Of a DNA stretch of 64,000 nucleotides, positions 60,776 to 64,000 are shown piece after piece. The translations under genes were made by a program, and so were the position numbers. Within the stretch, counting starts at the first letter, position 1, and each line of letters opens with the position of its first letter. This DNA is from Chamaecrista fasciculata (taxonomy: Eukaryota; Streptophyta; Magnoliopsida; Fabales; Fabaceae). The stretch covers positions 1 to 64,000 of the forward strand of contig QANZ01030773.1 in the NCBI GenBank assembly GCA_003254925.1. Direction: 5' to 3'. The notes below the pieces were generated by a model. The model was not told the DNA's origin and did no database searches. It saw only the letters and a list, made by a program, of their open reading frames with translations.

Positions 60776-61452
60776 TTAAAAATAAAGTATAAGCTAACAC
60801 TAAGGGTGCGTTTGGATGGGGAGGTTAAGTTAAAGGAGGATAAAGGAATGGGGGAGGTAATAAAGGAGAGGTAAAGAATTTGTGTTATAAAGGAGGTTTT
60901 TAATAAATGTTGTTTGGGAAAATGAGAGATAAAGGAGGAATTATGATGTGAAATTATTTTAAAGGGTATGTAATAATTGTGGTGGGTTGAAATAATTGTA
61001 TTGGTATTTTAAATTTGTATAGGGATAAAAATGGTAAAAATAAAGGAGGATAAAGGAGTGGTTATTTTTTTTGGGTTTTGGTATTAAAAAAGTAGTATGA
61101 GTAATGATTGCCTCGAAATTTGTGCTAAAGGAAGAAGTTAATAAAGGAGATTTTTGGAGTGGTAAGATAAAGGAGGATGAAAGTGTGAATGTGGGACCAA
61201 AATGTAATTTTTGAGTAGTGAATTGTAAAATTTTGGGGACTAGACTATATATTTTTCCTGTTTACCGTCTTTTAATTTTATTTTAAAATTTTGATACTAA
61301 AAAAAATATTACCCATGTATATAATATAGGAGGGACCAAAATGTATATTTTCTAGGGTATGAATTATGTATTTTTCAAAATTTTCTTCTTCAGTAGTTGC
61401 AGAACCAAAAATATTAGCCATATACTGAATGATGGACCAATATGTATCTTTT
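60776..61452. other. Repeat-like stretch starting GGGTGCGTTTGGATGG
   Basis: The words GGGTGCGTTTGGATGG at 60804 and repeated TAAAGGAGGATAAAGGA resemble the subterminal parts of plant hAT/PIF-type MITEs. I could not find a matching right end. No coding signal. Confidence 0.35.
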
Positions 61453-62812
61453 TTGGGTAAATTACACGGTGGTACCCTGTGGTTTGACCCTATTTCAATT
61501 TGGTACCCTGTGGTTTGAAACCTGACACTTTGGTACCCTTTGGAGCTATTTTGTAATTTTAACCATAACAAATTTACAAAAATTACCAATTGACCCAAAA
61601 TTTTTTCAAAAAAGTACAAATAGGTCCCTGGATACATATTATTTAGGGACTAAAATGAGAACTTTAAAGTTTTGGATACATATACAAATAGGTCCCTCAA
61701 AAATTACCAATTGACCCTGTGGTTTGAATTTTGTTTTTATATTTTTACACTACAAAAAATATTACTTATATATATACTGGAAGAAGAACCAAATTGTAAA
61801 GTTTTGGGGAATGAATTATATATTTTTTCCCATTACTGTTTTTTAAATATGTTCATAAATTTTTACATCACAAAAAATATTATTCATATATATACTGCAA
61901 GAGGGACCAAAATTTATATTTTTTGGGTCTTGATTATATATTTTATTTCATGAATTAAAATCTAAATAACATTGACTTAATTATTTTATTTTAAATTTTG
62001 ACTCTAAAAAACATTATTAAAATAATTGAAAAAAATAGAGGAAGGGATACCAACATATCAAAAATTATATATTTTGATGACTCAAGTATTGACTTATTGA
62101 GTTGGTGCAAAATAAAAAAAAACTATACCAAATTTTAATTTATTAACAACTACAACCTGAAGTGACTACTAACCTCGAACTCTTCGCCACTTCTCTCTCT
62201 TTTGCTTTCTCACCAACAACCAAAGGAGATTCAGAAAGCTACGTTGACAATGACCAGGGACTGAATTGCTGACTTTCATATCTTTAAAGAACCAAATTAT
62301 ATGTTTACTCAAATAAAAAATGTTATAAAATATAAGTTTCTTGTCCTATGGTTTCAAACTTTCAATGCCATGCAGTTAACAATTGTGTTTACGTTATTTT
62401 CACAGCGGTTTTGCGCGTGCATGGATAAAATATAATTTTGGTACACATGTTAGCATGATCATGAGAGATCTAATATGAAATATATAGTCAATGTTTTGAT
62501 TGAAGACGAAGAAGCTGTCATACAAGATTGTCTTCGACACCACTCTAAATTTGGTACTGACATAAAATAAAATATCCATATATCTCTCAAGCGTTTCTAG
62601 ATTCTTTTTTTCTTTTATAATAAATATGCAATAAGGTGCCATAGAACTTCAATATATATCTTTACGTTCCCGTTGTATCTAAAATATAAATTATTTAAAA
62701 ATAATTTGTTAAAAGATAATATCACAAGGTACTAAAGTGTCACTTTTTAAATCACCGAGTAATAAAGTGAAATATGACCAAACCATAGAGTACTAAAGTG
62801 TAATTTACCCTT
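61453..62812. mobile_element. Large family B element (GGTACCCTGTGG arms)
   Basis: The left edge GGGTAAATTACACGGTGG and the right edge ...AAGTGTAATTTACCC are inverted. GGTACC occurs at 61471, 61502 and 61532. The right arm is diverged (GTACTAAAGTG blocks). Poly-T flanks it on both sides. The interior (about 61740-62690) is AT-rich without recognisable coding sequence; part of it repeats AAAAAATATTA(C/T)(T/C)(C/T)ATATATA units at about 61755 and 61875. Confidence 0.55.
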
Positions 62813-63000
62813 TTTTTGTGAAGTTTTAAATATTAATGAAAATCAAAAGTAACTTGGGGTGAGAGAACGTGAGCTAGAGGAAAGTGGGTGATTTCTTTTT
62901 CTTTTTTAATTTTTTAATTCAATAATTTTGACCAACCATAAAGGGGTGGAGCCATATAATATAGTATATATATATATTTGTTTTTGGCCTGAAGAACTTC

Positions 63001-63030
63001 AATATATATATATATATATATATATATGTA
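63001..63030. repeat. (AT)n microsatellite in the laccase promoter region
   Basis: About 13 AT units lie roughly 95 bases upstream of the laccase ATG. Other runs lie in its first intron (63287-63309, 63517-63531, 63595-63616). The TATA box cannot be separated from these repeats by eye. Confidence 0.7.
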
Positions 63031-63120
63031 TCACAACTTAAGATAACAGCTATAGCTAGAATCGGCCTTCAGTTCATTTTTCAAAAGTGACTTTAACTTG
63101 TATCTGTGAGGAAGGCCAAA

Positions 63121-63767
63121 ATGATGAGTGTTTCTCATATCTCATTGTTTTCATTGCCAGCACTTCTCTCAGTTATTATCATCACATTGTGCACAACTCC
63201 TGAGCTTGCAGTTGCAGGCATTACTAGGCACTACCATTTTGATGTGTGTATTTTATTAATTTTTTCTTTCTTTTTATCATACAGAGCTATATATATATAT
63301 ATATATATTCAAAAGTACTTTTAGTATCTCAAAATATAGAGTCAATTTCAGTTATACCCTTAAAGTTTTTTTGATTAATTGTATCCCCAATTTTTTACAT
63401 TTAAATCAATTATACTGTCAAATTAGAAGTACAATTGACAAAAAAAAATATTAAAGGTACAATTGATCTAAAAAAAACTTTACAATATAACCGAAACTCA
63501 TCATATACTTTACCTATATATATATATATATGCATGTTCCGCACCTTTAATGAATATAATTGCTAATACATATTATTGATATGGTTTTGTTTTGGTATAT
63601 ATATATATATATATAGATAAAGCTGCAGAATGTAACACGTTTATGCCACACCAAGAGCATAGTGACAGTGAATGGCCAAATCCCTGGGCCTCGTATTTCG
63701 CTAGGGAAGGCGATCGCCTTCTCATCAAAGTTGTTAATCATGTCAACAACAACATCACCATTCATTG
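63121..63767 (+). CDS. LAC17: Laccase (LAC17-like), 5' part, frameshifted in exon 2; runs off the window
   Basis: Exon 1 is 63121-63243: [20 protein letters not shown]... is a signal peptide, then the mature start GITRHYHFD. Exon 2 is 63617-63767: [20 protein letters not shown], then QIPGPRI, a 1-base shift at about 63695-63698, and in the next frame [16 protein letters not shown] and NNNITIHW. A donor GTATG follows inside the Trp codon, as in other plant laccases. The usual exon 2 is 152 bases and this one is 151. The remaining exons with the copper-binding His blocks lie beyond the window. Laccases of this type are secreted multicopper oxidases that polymerise monolignols in the cell wall. 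An earlier in-frame GTG (63106) is not a plausible start. Either a recent pseudogene or a consensus error in a T run. Confidence 0.88.
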
Positions 63768-63858
63768 GTATGATTTTTCTAACAAGTTAAGGTGCATAGC
63801 GTATTAAAAATTAAACAAAGGTCAAATCGTGGGTTTCTTTTATTTAATTTATTTGTTT

Positions 63859-64000
63859 GGGTAAATTACCCTTTAGTACTCTGAAGTATGGATTGATTCC
63901 ACTTGATACCCTGCTTTTTTAAAAGTGACATTTTGGTATCCTGTTTTATTCGCCGTTAGAACTTTAGCACTCAACTTTTTTTTCTTCGTTACCCTCTTGT
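63859..64000. mobile_element. Family B element in laccase intron 2, cut by the window edge
   Basis: It begins GGGTAAATTACCCTTTAGTA with TACCCTGCTTTTTT and GGTATCCTGTTTTATTCGCCG blocks about 30 bases apart, like the family B arms at 27389 and 61453. Only the left arm is inside the window. Confidence 0.6.

Noticed and set aside
63547..63807. HWYD in place of HWHG, first read as loss of a copper ligand in the laccase
   Set aside because: A splice donor (ATTG|GTATG) lies inside the Trp codon. The residues after HW are intron, and the His would be in the next exon outside the window.

Overview
This is plant nuclear DNA, almost certainly from a eudicot. The genes have short exons separated by AT-rich GT-AG introns, and every protein I recognise has a close plant counterpart. 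The gaps hold LTR retrotransposons, SINE-like sequences, microsatellites and many fold-back (inverted-repeat) transposons. Two N runs (17495-17733 and 55799-56278) and single Ns at 2063, 15691 and 41143 mark assembly gaps. There is no bacterial-style operon, CRISPR array or tRNA/rRNA gene that I can support.

Host genes, left to right: (1) a + strand ankyrin-repeat/PGG membrane protein, 3 exons, 2265-5230; (2) a - strand CCR4-NOT subunit 2 (NOT2/VIP2), 13 coding exons, 14256 down to 7898, with an upstream 5'UTR exon; (3) a + strand RNase P/MRP subunit p30 (GAF1/RPP30-like), 6 exons, 23995-28272; (4) a - strand CCT-motif protein, 3 exons, 42402 down to 40020; (5) the first two exons of a LAC17-like laccase at the right edge, 63121-63767, with a 1-base frameshift in exon 2. 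I rebuilt the splice sites by hand and all junctions keep frame except the laccase exon. From memory, all five have best matches in one arm of Arabidopsis chromosome 5, which suggests conserved microsynteny expanded by transposons.

Mobile DNA: a degenerate Ty1/copia-like element (17735 to about 21765); a Ty3/gypsy Tat-like element with both LTRs but no integrase (43798-49569, - strand); a copia-type solo LTR (51978-53118) nested in an older fold-back element; a second probable solo LTR (37209-37644); three SINE-like copies; and a probable Helitron 3' end (31078-31110). A MULE-like family has TIRs starting GAGTAAA. Two copies have perfect 10-bp target duplications (38230-39293 and 40771-41388), and a larger copy (54431-56488) carries a pectinesterase gene fragment.

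The most unusual observation is window-wide. The arms of at least five otherwise different fold-back families are built from GGTCC/GGACC/GGTACC-type blocks repeated every 29-32 bases (mean near 30). The genes do not form a shared pathway. They are independent housekeeping, developmental and cell-wall genes in a repeat-rich interval.
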